Shown piece by piece: positions 46,569-59,097 of a stretch of DNA of 64,000 bases (positions are counted from its first letter, which is position 1; every line of letters starts with the position of its first letter). The translations under genes and the position numbers were made by a program. Under the pieces are notes generated by a model, which searched no databases, had not been told where the DNA came from, and was given only the letters and a program-made list of their open reading frames with translations. Source of the DNA: Anodontia alba (taxonomy: Eukaryota; Mollusca; Bivalvia; Lucinida; Lucinidae); the NCBI GenBank assembly GCA_964016985.1, contig OZ024827.1, forward strand, positions 73,852,953 through 73,916,952, read 5' to 3'.

Positions 46569-48557
46569 CGAATAGGTAATACGTTATCGGACATATTTAA
46601 ACAAGAACAAGGTGTACCACAGGGAAGCATTTTATCACCTACCTTGTTTGGCATGAAAATTAACGATATTGTTAAATGTGTGAAAGACCTTGACTGTTCA
46701 CTTTTTGTTGACGATTTTGGAATATTTATTAGATCGAAAAATATGGAAACCATTGAATTCAAACTACAACGATGTTTAAACAATATAGAAGATTGGGCAA
46801 CAGAAAATGGTTTCAAATTTTCAAAAACAAAAACACAATGCGTTCATTTTTGTCAGATACGTCAGCTATATTTAGATCCTCATCTCACCATATACGGTAG
46901 TCCAATTCCAGTCGTCAGTGAAGCAAAATTCTTGGGTCTTTTGTTCGATAACAAATGATCTTTTATACCACACATCAAAGCTTTAAAAGCTAAATGTTTA
47001 AAAGCTCTTGATATTCTTAAAGTTCTCTCCAGTTCCGACTGGGGAGGAGATCGTACTGTTCTTTTAAATCTCTATAGATCTTTAATTAGATCTAAATTGG
47101 ATTATGGATCCATAGTTTATGGATCCGCAAGAAAATCTTATTTGAAATCTTTGGATACTATTCATCACCAAGGTTTACGTCTGGCTCTAGGGGCTTTTCG
47201 TACTTCCCCCGTCGAAAGTTTATACGCTGAATCAAATGAACCATCATTGTATATAAGAAGAGAGAAATTGTCTCTTCAATATGTTACTAAATTAGCCGCC
47301 AATCCACGTAATTCAGCCTATGACTGTGTTTTTAATCCTAAATGTGAAAGATTTTACAACAACAAACCAACGGCTATTAAACCCCTTGGCCTAAGAATAC
47401 AACCGTTACTTGAAGAGGCCAATATCAATATTAAAAATGTTCAGCATTTTTCTTTTCCATCAAAAGAGCCATGGACGTTAAACCCTCCAAAGATTATTTT
47501 AGACCTTCATAAAAATAAAAAAACAGAAGTCGAGTCGCATATTTTTAAGAATGAATTTTTAGAAATCAAATCAAATTATAAACATTACCTGTCAATTTAT
47601 ACAGATGGTTCGAAACAAGATGAGAAAGTTGCCTGTTCTGTTATTAGTCCAAATTTTACTGACAGTATCAGATTACCTGATAATAGCTCCATTTTTACCG
47701 CCGAAGCCAAGGCAATAGATATTGCACTTTACCATATCAGAGATCAGTCTGAAAAACAGTTTATCATTTATTCAGATTCTCTTTCTGTATTAAAATCTCT
47801 TAAAGATTTACACCATACAAACCCATTAATTCAGCAAATTCTTAAAAAATATTATTATCTTTCCGCTTCAACAAAAAAAATTGTATTTTGTTGGCTTCCC
47901 AGCCACGTTAATATTCGTGGAAATGAATTAGCAGATTCAGAAGCCAAATCTGCATTATCCTTAGTAATAACCAATTTCAAAATTCCTCACTCCGACTTTA
48001 AATCAAACGTCTGTCAATACATCAACAACAAATGTCAGTCTGTTTGGGAAACGCAAACTTATAATAAATTAAATGAAATCAAACCAAATTTTAACAGCAA
48101 ATGCACATTCTCTAATCTCAGCAGAAAAGAACAAACAAAAATCACGAGATGTAGACTTGGACACACTAGAATTACTCATTCTTACATATTAAAAAATGAA
48201 CAAGCTCCATTCTGCATTCCTTGTAATGAACCTTTTACGGTCAAACATTTTCTTATCACTTGTGCTGAATTTAATTATATTCGCACAAAGTATTTTAATG
48301 TAAAAAATATAAAGGAACTTTTTAATGATATGCCAACCCAGAAAATACTCGACTTTCTAAAAGAGATCGGACTTTTTAATAAAATATGATCTGTATTTTT
48401 AGTAATTTACAATCATTGATACTTTAAATAAACACATCAATCCTAGATATTTTTAATTTCTCATTAAATAAAATCATCATATAATATACAACTTATTAGA
48501 CGCTATATGCCCTTTTAGGGTTGAGCGTCTATAAACAAAATATCCATCCATCCATCC
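46569..48557 (+). mobile_element. 5'-truncated retrotransposon fragment G2
   Basis: It begins at CGAATAGGTAATACG within the RT region, just upstream of GVPQGS, and runs to a stem-loop (48498-48530) and ATCC tail. It overlaps the preceding tail by TCG or less. Confidence 0.92.
46570..48389 (+). pseudogene. ORF2 C-terminal half in fragment G2 (nonsense codon)
   Basis: The frame covers the RT from GVPQGS and FVDD to the end. A TTA has become TGA at 46956-46958, and the same frame then continues to 48389. It has an extra Thr (STKKIV) in RNase H and the extra Asp (LFNDMPTQ) also seen in E2. It is a dead remnant. Confidence 0.9.
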
Positions 48558-49217
48558 CAGCCACGTTAATATTCGTGGAAATGAATTAGCAGATTCAGAA
48601 GCCAAATCTGCATTATCCTTAGTAATAACCAATTTCAAAATTCCTCACTCCGACTTTAAATCAAACGTCTGTCAATACATCAACAACAAATGTCAGTCTG
48701 TTTGGGAAACACAAACTTATAATAAATTAAATGAAATCAAACCAAATTTTAACAGCAAATGCACATTTTCTAATCTCAGCAGAAAAGAACAAACAAAAAT
48801 CACGAGATGTAGACTTGGACACACTAGAATTACTCATTCTTATATTTTAAACAATGAACAAGCTCCATTCTGCATTCCTTGTAATGAACCTTTCACAGTC
48901 AAACATTTTCTTATCACTTGTGCTGAATTTAATCACATTCGCACAAAGTATTATAATATAAAAACTATAAAGGAACTTTTTGATATGCCAACTCAGAAAA
49001 TACTCGACTTTCTTAAAGAGATCGGACTTTTTAATAAAATATGATCAGTATTTTTAATCACTTAAAATCATTGATACTTTATCTCTTTAAAATAAACACA
49101 TCAATCCTAGATATTTTTAAATTTCTCATTAAATAAAATCATCATATAACATAAAACTTATTAGACGCTATATGCCCTTTTAGGGTTGAGCGTCTATAAA
49201 CAAAATATCCATCCATC
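48558..49217 (+). mobile_element. 5'-truncated retrotransposon fragment G3
   Basis: It starts at CCAGCCACGTTAATATTCG (SHVNIRGNELAD of RNase H), reusing the CCC of the junction. The C-terminal coding frame is open to the TGA at 49042-49044, followed by 3' UTR, stem-loop (49163-49195) and tail. The LFDMPTQ variant links it to copy D. Confidence 0.9.
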
Positions 49218-50180
49218 CAATTATAAACATTACCTGTCAATTTATACAGATGGTTCGAAACAAGATGGGAAAGTTGCTTGTTCTGTTATTAGTCCAAATT
49301 TTAATGACAGTATCAGATTACCTGATAATAGCTCCATTTTTACCGCCGAATCCAAGGCAATTGATATTGCACTTTATCATATCCGATATCAGTCTGAAAA
49401 ACAGTGAATCATTTATTCAGATTCTTTCTGTATTAAAATCTCTTAAAGATTTACACCATAGAAACCCATTAATTCAGCAAATTTTTAAAAAATATTATTA
49501 CCTTTTCAGTTTCAAAAGAAATTGTATTTTGTTGGCTTCCCAGCCACGTTAATATTCGTGGAAATGAATTAGCCGATTTAGAAGCCAAATCTGCATTATC
49601 CTTAGTAATAACCAATTTCAAAATTCCTCACTCCGACTTTAAATCGAACATCCGTCTATACATTAACAATAAATGTCAGTCTGTTTGGTAAACACAAACT
49701 CAAAATAAACTAAAACTCAAAATAAACTAAATGAACTAAAACCAAAACTTTAACAGCAAATGCACATTCTCTAATTACAGCAGAAAAGAACAAACGAAAA
49801 TCACCAGATGTAGACTTGACAACACTAGAATTACTCATTTTTATATTTTAAAAAATGAACAAGCTCCATTCTGCATTCCTTGCAACGAACTTTTTACAGT
49901 CAAACCTTTTCTTATCCCTTGTGCAGAAAAGTAACTTTTTAATGATATACCAACTAAGAAATTACTCGACTTTCTTAGAGATCGGACTTTTTAATAAAAT
50001 ATAATCAGTATTTTTAATGAATTAAAATCATTGATACTTTATCTTTTTAAAATGAACACATCCATCCTAGATATTTTTGATTTCTCATTAAATAAAATCA
50101 TCATATAATATACAACTTATTAGACTCTATATGCCCTTTTAAGGTTGAGCGTCTATAAATAAAATATCCATCCATCCATC
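49218..50180 (+). mobile_element. 5'-truncated retrotransposon fragment G4 (old, decayed)
   Basis: It starts at AATTATAAACATTACCTG before RNase H. Unlike the other fragments it is visibly eroded: a nonsense codon at 49405-49407, a small duplication near 49700-49740 (CTCAAAATAAACTAAA twice), a deletion near 49925, and substitutions in the stem-loop (50122-50154). Its ATCC tail meets host DNA at about 50180. Confidence 0.88.
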
Positions 50181-50373
50181 AACGTTGCAAATAGCGTTTT
50201 CAGTCGAAATTCAGTAACACAATGGCAAACAGTGTAGTTCCTGTTAAGACTGCTCTGTTAGTTCCTGTTAAGACTACTCCTACAGAGCAGTCTTATTTAC
50301 ACCCACACTGTTTGCAAAGGTATCCTGTCGGTCTGCAGGGCTGAAAAAGTTAAACTTTGCCATATAGTTTCAG
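50181..50373. other. Host intron end with a hairpin repeat, before the signal-peptide exon
   Basis: Host sequence resumes after the last tail and aligns, inverted, with the left arm near 8164 and below. It includes a hairpin repeat (GGCAAACAGTGTAGTTCCTG ... CACACTGTTTGC) and ends in the acceptor TTTCAG at 50368-50373. Confidence 0.6.
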
Positions 50374-50374
50374 A

Positions 50375-50447
50375 ATGATGTATGTTTGCTTTGTCGTGCT
50401 TTTGGGTTCCGTTGCCAAGTTGGGATGTGCTGCAGACCTGGTACACA
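50375..50447 (+). CDS. Right ZP gene, exon 1 (signal peptide)
   Basis: Encodes MMYVCFVVLLGSVAKLGCAA then DLVH and one base of the next codon, ending at the donor GTAAGT (50448). The acceptor TTTCAG immediately precedes AATGATG, so the 5' UTR is on an earlier exon. Two adjacent ATGs are possible starts; I take the first. Confidence 0.82.
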
Positions 50448-53400
50448 GTAAGTATTTTATATGCGTCATTAAGGAGAAAACACTAGTGCATATGGTGTTG
50501 CATACACATCAGAAGACGCAGCGTACGAAAGCGTACGATTTTTATATGTGCACCCAACACTTAGCCAAGAATCCTTCTTGGCTATCAAAATGCGCCTGGT
50601 GCAGTTTCTGATTAAACCTTCCAAATGCCGAATCTTTGCTAAGAACCCATTTCGAAGGGATGTATTCAGAATTGCGACTCGGTTTGGATACTTTATTGGT
50701 ACTGTAAAGCGGGCCCCACCGGTCACGACTTGCATTAACGTATTACGTTGCATCTACATTGATGCGACGTTCCGTGCCTACTGGGATGTACTCTTCAGCG
50801 CAAATAGACCAGAATGCGTGGTGTCCTCATGTTTAATATATACTGAGATTCAATTAAATGAATGCCGCTTTCTATTTGATGAATCCTATGAGTTAAAATA
50901 TTTCAAATTGAGGAATGTTAATAAATCCACTTCTAGATTGTTGGCGGTTCACATGACTATAGAATTGTTTGATCTGAAAGGGGATCGGTTTGCAGGAAAC
51001 CATAGATTCACTGTAAATCTGAATAAATCAAAACCACACCAACTTAAAAATTTCAGCCAGTCATATTGCTTGATCGAGATTGTTGAATCGGATTCACATA
51101 CTTTATTAAAATCAGTGCAGATCCAGATCAGTTTGCTTCTTCAGCAACTGATTTGATTTACACTGTTTGTAAAGGAAGGGCATATCTAGGCTCAGCAGGA
51201 CTAGGCTTAATCCCAATTCATCCCTTAAGTATTTTTTTCCGAATCTAGTCAGAACTATTATTTCAAATAGGAGCTCCGTCAAAATCAAAACTGTATAGCA
51301 AACGGTGTAGATTCTTTTGATTGCTCACTGAGCCGTCTCGGGGCCTATATTAAAAAAAAACAAATCTTGCAGTCTGGATGGCTGACAGGATTCAACATTA
51401 ATAAGTATATAATAAACCCAGGAAATTCCACAATCACGAAGCAAACCAACATTCTCGCGCGCGCACGCGCACACACACACATACACACTCCCCTACATTC
51501 ACGCACACGCTATCGCCTACATTCACTTGCTCACACACACGCACCTATTGTACGTATATATATATGCCCATGTCTATTCCAGCCTGCAATCCTGATGGCT
51601 CTGTCGAAGTTACCAATCCTAACCCGGGTCTGTATACGAATGTGTTCGCCGTACAGGACGAAGGCACCACTGGAGCTGTTAAATGTACAGTTTCTACAAG
51701 TGGCGCACAAAGTAATATAACGGGCTGTTCTCAGGTCAGCAATCTCTACTTATACATGTACTTTTAGTTTACCAAAGTGTCAAAATCATTACGAAAATAT
51801 GCCTATTCAAATATATTAAATATTTTACAACCAAGAGAATTTTCAGAACTCTGGTACTTTACATATTTCTGATCAAAACAGATTGATGGCACTCGTCAGA
51901 ACCGCCTCATTGAGGCGGTTGTAACGAATACCCACAATTCGTTTAGCAAAAATATATACCCCTGTAAACCTCAGTTTTACTATATCATATAAAATGGAGT
52001 TTAAGGGGGTCAAAATTATAGGCGTATTTTTGTGATGCCTAGATGCTCTTGCCTCTTCAAAAATAGGTGCAACCTTTTCAAGACGACTTTTTCTTTCAGA
52101 GAAAACAAGAATTTTGGTCATGCTAATGGTCTGCTCTGTCCAGCCTTCATTTGTAAAAGGCAATGAACTGCTGACAACCGTACCCAAACGGCTCTCAATG
52201 TTCAGACAACGTCGCATCAACAATGCAACTCATCGCGTTCCATCCACGTGTATGCGACTTTCTATGTCATGTGCCCACTAGGTCGTATTTAGGACTGCAT
52301 GCGGACAGATAAGACCCCCTTAATATCAGCCTACACCATCCGAACAGTCTAATCCGGGCCTTTGTTCCCATACAATTAGTTCTGTTGAAAATAACATAGA
52401 AAAATTCTGATCTGTCATGTAGCCAAGCTTGCTGATCTGAATCTATTCTGGTCAAAGCTCCCCTTTCTCCATGTTGATCGTCAAATACAGTCGACTCTCG
52501 TTATCTCGAATTCCAAGGGACTCTCTGAAACACTTCGAGATATCCGTACCTTGACATATCAAGAGTTCCGGAAGTGAGGAAACAATAAATCGAACAACTA
52601 CATTTAACAAATGAATGTAAAATGTCTCCTTAAGCTGGAAATATATGTATAAAATAATGTGAAAAACAGAAATTGCTCCCTAGGAGCAATTTCTTTTCCA
52701 CAGTATTTAGTTACCCTTTCTGAGATTTCCATGTTAAAACAGGGACCAGAATTTCACTTCGATATAAGCGGTTATTCGAGATAAGCGAGGTCAAGCGAGG
52801 TCGAGATAACGAGGGTCGACTGTATAATGACTTCTACAATTTTGACGGGTTATTTGTTCGTTCAACAGTAAGTTGATGCTTTCAACTATGTACACTTTAA
52901 ATGTCAATTTATTCGATTTTCCTCTGCAAATGAGAGTACGTAACTTAGGACATATTGGCCTAACGGCCTCTAATCAACCTGTGCATCCCCGAAGTCTAAT
53001 CAGTCTTCGTTGTCCACATGAAAATACTTTCATACTTTGCTGTCAAAAATGCGTCCAATGAAGATTCTTTACCGCCACAATCTGATCTGAATCTTCGTTG
53101 GGCTCGCACGTCCAAGGTACGTTTCTGACGTTGCGACCCATATCAGTAAATGAAACTGCAGTTGGGTTCTGGGCCTTTTTGTTCAGTAATTTTCTAAGCC
53201 ATTATCCTTCTGTACAGTTACGTTGAGTTTTCAATTTCACAATGCAGCTTGACCCTTAAAATGCCAAGAGAACCTGCATCTGAATCGTCGTCTGTTTATA
53301 TCGTCTGCTGAATATTCTTGCAAAGTTTTCAAACCGATTTTTGCATTCAGGCAAACAGTCTGGTCTGGCTCCACGCTGTTTGAAAAATTACTTAAAATCA

Positions 53401-56400
53401 CAAGCAGATGACAAAGCAGACGATAATTTTTGTGTTTGAGCGTTTACAGTTAACTTTTTCGGCCAATTTCAGACGACATTTGTCGTCTCTTTTGTCTTCT
53501 ACTTTGTTTAGCAAACTATCAATTGGAAATAAGTTTAAATGTAAACTTGAAAGATTAAATGTCAAACAGCGTAGATCCTGATGAGACGGCTCATTAATAG
53601 CCTGTTATTAGGGCCCATGCCAGTGAAAGCGGTTACAAATGGTCCGGAGCACAGCATATCTTACTAGATTACACGAGCGGCCTGGAAGCACAATCAGCCT
53701 GCGCATCTGGATGCGTGGTCTAACCTTCGCAGGGCACTGCGTGATCCAAAGAGTCTTCAGGCACACAGCAAGTACCCGAACCAGCCTGCGCGTAAGCAAA
53801 CCCAACCAGCCTGCGCGTAAACAAACGTAGGCTGCTCTCCAGGTGACCAAGTCTTCGCTGGGCGCACGTGCACTTTTCTAGGCAATGAGATGCCCCTGAC
53901 CCAAATACAACAGTATATATGTGAAATACTTCGCCGATTCATATGAACGACACGGACTGATTTCAGACACGGACCGATTTCAGTCTAAGCCTTAATATTA
54001 AACCCATTGCAATCTGGAACCCCAAACCCCCAGCCAACTGGGTAATTTGCAAAATCATACGCCGCGATCTCATCAGGGTCTGTTTGCAAATAGTAATTTC
54101 TGTAAAAATTCATTTTAATAGCAGTATCTTTGGGTACAAATGCTGTCGTTGTTCTGTTCGTGTATGTTTTGTATGTTAAAGGCTCCATATTCCTCATAGA
54201 TATTTTTCATCCCAAAAAGGTTTAATATATAGATATATAGTATATTGGTATTAACAATTATATTGGTATTAATACACGTGGCATCTGGCAGCCTGTAAAA
54301 TTTCAGTTAGTCTCAATCTTGAAATGAAATGATTTTTTTATCGTGTCTCTAAGTTAATGTTGCCAACATCAATTCATATACGATGAAAAATCATTTCATT
54401 TTTTACCTAATTAAAAAACACACACACACACACACACACGACGCTTACGAAAATTTTACAGGCTGTAAGGTGCGACAGTTGATGATTTTAATACTATATA
54501 TATTATCAAATCTTAATACTATATATAAAAATTATTATATGGCAATTTTCATATCATACCCTATATCAACCAGAGGCACCCTTATCAGCCCTAGGGTTGA
54601 TATGGGTTGAGGGTTGATATGGGGTATGATATGAAAATTGCCATATTATCTATTTATCATTTTTCTTTCTGGCAAGTTTGCTTACTTGATATCATATGCG
54701 GAGTCAAAGGCTAGACCACCGATTTCTTAGACTGTTGTGATATGGGCTTTTTGCCCGGGCAAAAGAAGCCGTATCCCCACATGACCAATTATCTAATTTT
54801 TTTGCGCTCCACAAGAGTGATGATATGTGATTGAAAGCAATGTTAGTATCTCATACGCAAAATGAACATATTTTCTAGTAAATGTATTAATAATATATTT
54901 ATCAAACCTTCAAACTTCCTTTAATGTCTATTGAGGAATATTGAGCCTTTCAAGTTTAATTTATTATCAGTTCGGGTTTCCAAACTCAGCTTAGTGGATT
55001 TTTACTTCACTGCAAATTGTATTTAAGTACCGAATGGCGGCCGTAAAAAGGATTCTGTTATGTCTTTTGCGGATAGATGAGCCCATTCTGGTTACTTAGA
55101 AACTCGAATCAGATGACCGTTTCAGTAAGCATTCTACATAAATTTACAGCGGGCCGTTAAAGGCCCGTCAGCTACGTCAGAATAGCTTACGGGCCGATAA
55201 CGGCCCACTGTATATTTATAAAGAATGCTAGCTGGGTACATTGTAACCCCGTCTACAATTTTTCAGGACAATACCATTGTAGTGTGGTTCTCTAATAGAG
55301 TTGGTAGCGTAGAGACATTCGCCGGTACTAGTACTATATCTTATGAAATTCAGTGCAATGAACTTCCAGTGTCAGGAATTGCTAGGACTGTCGCCAACTG
55401 GCTCACTGCAGAGTAAGTCTTTATTAATTTAAACCCTTTCATCCCTCAAGTCTCTGAAGTGGACTCTTCAATTTTTATATTTGGACTTGTTTACTTATGC
55501 AAATAGGTGTTTCAGCCTAAAATCAAACAGAATGGCAAAATTGTGAGATCGGAAAACGGGGTTAGCTCCTGATGAGACGGCTCTCGACTATGATTTCATC
55601 TGGAACTACACTGTTTGCACGGGTATTGGGTTTAGTTCTGTCGGGCTGACGGGGTTAAAACCGCTCCACTACCTTAAGGCGAATTGGATACTTTCAGGGG
55701 AGATAATTTGTCAATTTTCCTCACTTCTCAAATGAGGCAAAAAAAACCCCAAAGAATACTTTACAGAAGGCTTATGCTGTTTTGGAAAGCGACCTGCGAA
55801 AATGTTGTTATATAGGGCTTTCGCGAATTTTAAGCAGTTGTGATGCGTGACCAGAGTATTCCACTATTTCTAAGGCTGCATTGTATCTTTAGAAACCGTT
55901 TTGAGGCTGACCACTCACCATACCACTGTTGCAATAGTTTCATGCTAGGAGATTTTAACCCTTAAAACGCCAAGAAAACCTGCATCTGAAAATATCGTCT
56001 GTTTATGTCGTCTGCTGAATATTTTTGCAAACTCTTCAAACCTATTTTTGCATAAAGGCAAACAGTGTGGACTCTAATCAGACTGGTCCTAGAGGAGCTG
56101 TCTAATCTGGGTCCACAGTTTGCAAAAAGGACTTTTAAAATCAGAAGCAGATGAGAAAGCAGACAATTGTTGTGATTGGCAGTCTCTAACTCGTACCTGT
56201 ATACATCTTGCGTCTTTGACTTCATAAGGCTTGAAAGTCGGGTTAGTTTTGATTGAGGACCGTTATAAAGTAGCTCATTTTTATTTTTATAAACTTTCCG
56301 AAATAGCTGAAATACTGATGGAACGTCAACACTCCAATTATTAAACATAAGATTTTCAAACTAATTAACAGTACTTTCAAGAATAATTACATGCCATAAG

Positions 56401-57345
56401 ATTAAGCAGGATTCTTGTTGTAGTGTTTAAAATTCAGACGTGACATCCCTTATGTAGTAGATAGACCTACTCCACTACTCGATTGGAAAGAGGCAACAAT
56501 CTTTAAAATTCGGGAAACACATTAAGAAAACACGCCTATTCAAATATATTGAAATTTTTACAACCAAAAAATAATTTCAGAATTCTGATTTTTCATTTCA
56601 GATTGTGGGTACCTGTTAGAACCTCCTCCGCAGGGTTTCTCATGAATACCCACAATCTATGTTTTACTGCAAAATAAAAATAAGAAAAAATAATGCATAC
56701 CCCTGTAAACCCCAGTTTTACTATAAAGTCGGGTTTTAGGCGGTCAAAATTATATAAGCGTGTTTTCCAAACGTTTCTAATCCCCCTTAAATGCCCCGTT
56801 TGTTGAAGCTTGAGTAGCAGATAATTCGGCGCTTAGATAAGAGGGATATCCGCATAAGTTTTAACGAAACCTTTATTGGTACTCATTAGAAGCACCTCGT
56901 CTCTCGGCTTAAATAAGCTTCAACGTGAGCTGACATCTGCACCCAACGAAAATTCGAATTGGTCGGTGCATCCGCGTATTACGATCAATCTCCGCCTAAA
57001 GAAACTTTCTATCCTTGGCCATCTAAAATGCTCCAAAGTTGCCGTCTGATCAGAATCTTCACAGGGTTCGCAAGTCCGAGGGTACGTTGGTTTTAGGCGT
57101 TACGGCTCAAATATCTGGGACTAAACATGCATTTATCCGAATTTACCGATCGGAAAAACCGAATAAAATAGGGTTCCATTACGAAAACACCTATTCATTA
57201 AACTTTACCACCAAAAATTGAAAGTTCAGATAAAAAAATTCTAATTTTCATATTTCTGAGCAACAGTTTGTGGATACGCGTTAGAACCGCCTCGCCGAGG
57301 CGGTTCTAACCAGTACCCATAATCTTTTTTTTTTTTTTCTTTTTT

Positions 57346-57390
<45 letters not shown>

Positions 57391-59058
57391 AGCAGCAGAA
57401 ATAAGAAATGTATACCCCATATGAACCAAGTTTTACTCTATAAAAGTTGGGTTTAAGAGGTGAAAATTATATTGGTATGTTTTCGTAATGAATATATAAC
57501 GGTAAATATTTCAAAATATAAACTTCTTTCAAACGGGAAACTCCCTGTTCAAAGCCAAACTAATGTCTACAGAAACTGGACCGCGCTCAACATGACCCTA
57601 GTAGTTTTACTCTGCCGTAAAATCTCAATTCAATCAATCAAATTCATTTACTTTCAGCATTGAAGTTACTACTCAGGATTCTGTTACTCCGTCTTTCACC
57701 ATCTCGTCTGCTCTAAGAATTAGCAGCCAACTAGGTTCACCAACTTCTTCAGCAACTGTCGGTGACACCCTCTACTGGACAATCGACATTCCATGTAAGT
57801 ATTTTCTGTACCTAACAATCCACCTAACAATCCACCTAACATATTACATATTAACCTTTTCAACCCAGAGTTTCTAAAAGACTATTCCATCTCTGCATGT
57901 GGACACATCTATTGCTAATGTACTTGTAAATCAAGAACAGATTGGTGATAGTTGTAAATCAAGAACAGATTGGCTAACAGTGCAGATCCAGATGAGACGG
58001 CTCATCATGAGCCGTCTCATCTGGATCTCCTCATTTTGCAAGTGTTTGTCTTGGTCTACAGGGCTGAAAGGGTTAAATCTATATCGTACACTTCTCGGCC
58101 TCGACAGTATTCCTGTCATGTCAATATCTCTCCGATATAGATTTAAGTACATATACACTGCTACCTGGAACTCATGAGTCCCGTCTAAATATTTTTTTTT
58201 CTCTGAAAGTCTGACATACCTAAAATTTAAACTCCCTCTTCCGGGGAGGGGCTGGGGATGGGGAGGGGTAAGAAGTGTTATTTAGTCTTAAATGGGTTAA
58301 TAGTTCACTGATCATACCTGATAAAAATGGGACTAGCGCTACCGATATGCAAATTTATGCTCATTTTTATACGCCCGTTTAAAAAACGGGACACATTATG
58401 TTACGGAGTATGGCGTTCGTCCGCCGTCCGTCCGTAAACTTTTTCGTTCCGGCTAACTCCTACAGTTTACATCCGGTCAAGCTGAAACTTGGTATATAGT
58501 TAGACCATGGTATGAAGCAGCGCATATCCTTTGTGGTTACAGTCCACCAAATGTTTGCAGAGTTATGCCCCTTTGAAAATTTCTGTAAACTTTTCATTTC
58601 CAGTTAACTCCTCCTACATTTTACATCCGATCAAGCTGAAACTTCATTCATAGTTGGACCATTATGTGGAGCAGCGCATATTATTTCAGGTTACAGTGCA
58701 CCAAATATTTGCCCCTTTGAAAGTTTTTGTAAACTTTTCGCAGCATATTGTTTAGAGGTAATAGTGTGCAAATTGTATTTTATAATAGGTATATTTTTTT
58801 GGCAGATAACTAAAGTTATGGCCATATGGGCAAGTTATTTTTTTTTTAAATCTTTTATTAGATTTGCAAGGAAATGTTGCCATTATTAAATTTTTATAAA
58901 TACATTTATTAAATGATACAGAATTAAGAAGCTTGACTAATATCAAAACTTATAAACATAATTCTTTTTGGATTTTTTAATACTCTTCAGAGTTATTTGC
59001 CTTGAAGAACAAAAAAATAAAATCGGTATAAAACAAGTTAAAGCTTTAAAAAAAAATC

Positions 59059-59097
<39 letters not shown>

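Larger units (their letters stand above)
51735..55266. other. Intron 2, right ZP gene
   Basis: Non-coding. It holds several repeats listed separately (MITEs at 51790-52035, 52488-52822, 53255-53455, 54289-54465 and 55128-55229) and a CA run at 54418-54439. No gene seen. Confidence 0.6.
55413..57657. other. Intron 3, right ZP gene
   Basis: Non-coding. It contains MITE copies at 55960-56190, 56520-56780 and 57178-57490 and a T-rich homopolymer at 57326-57389. Confidence 0.6.

Noticed and set aside
50548..51156. 202-codon open frame inside the first coding intron of the right ZP gene
   Set aside because: No recognisable domain, no splice-independent start context, and the inverted counterpart in the left gene is not open. 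Treated as chance.
57326..57389. Poly-T tract as the 3' tail of a retroposed gene
   Set aside because: It lies inside a MITE of the ACGAAAACAC family and no gene-derived sequence adjoins it.
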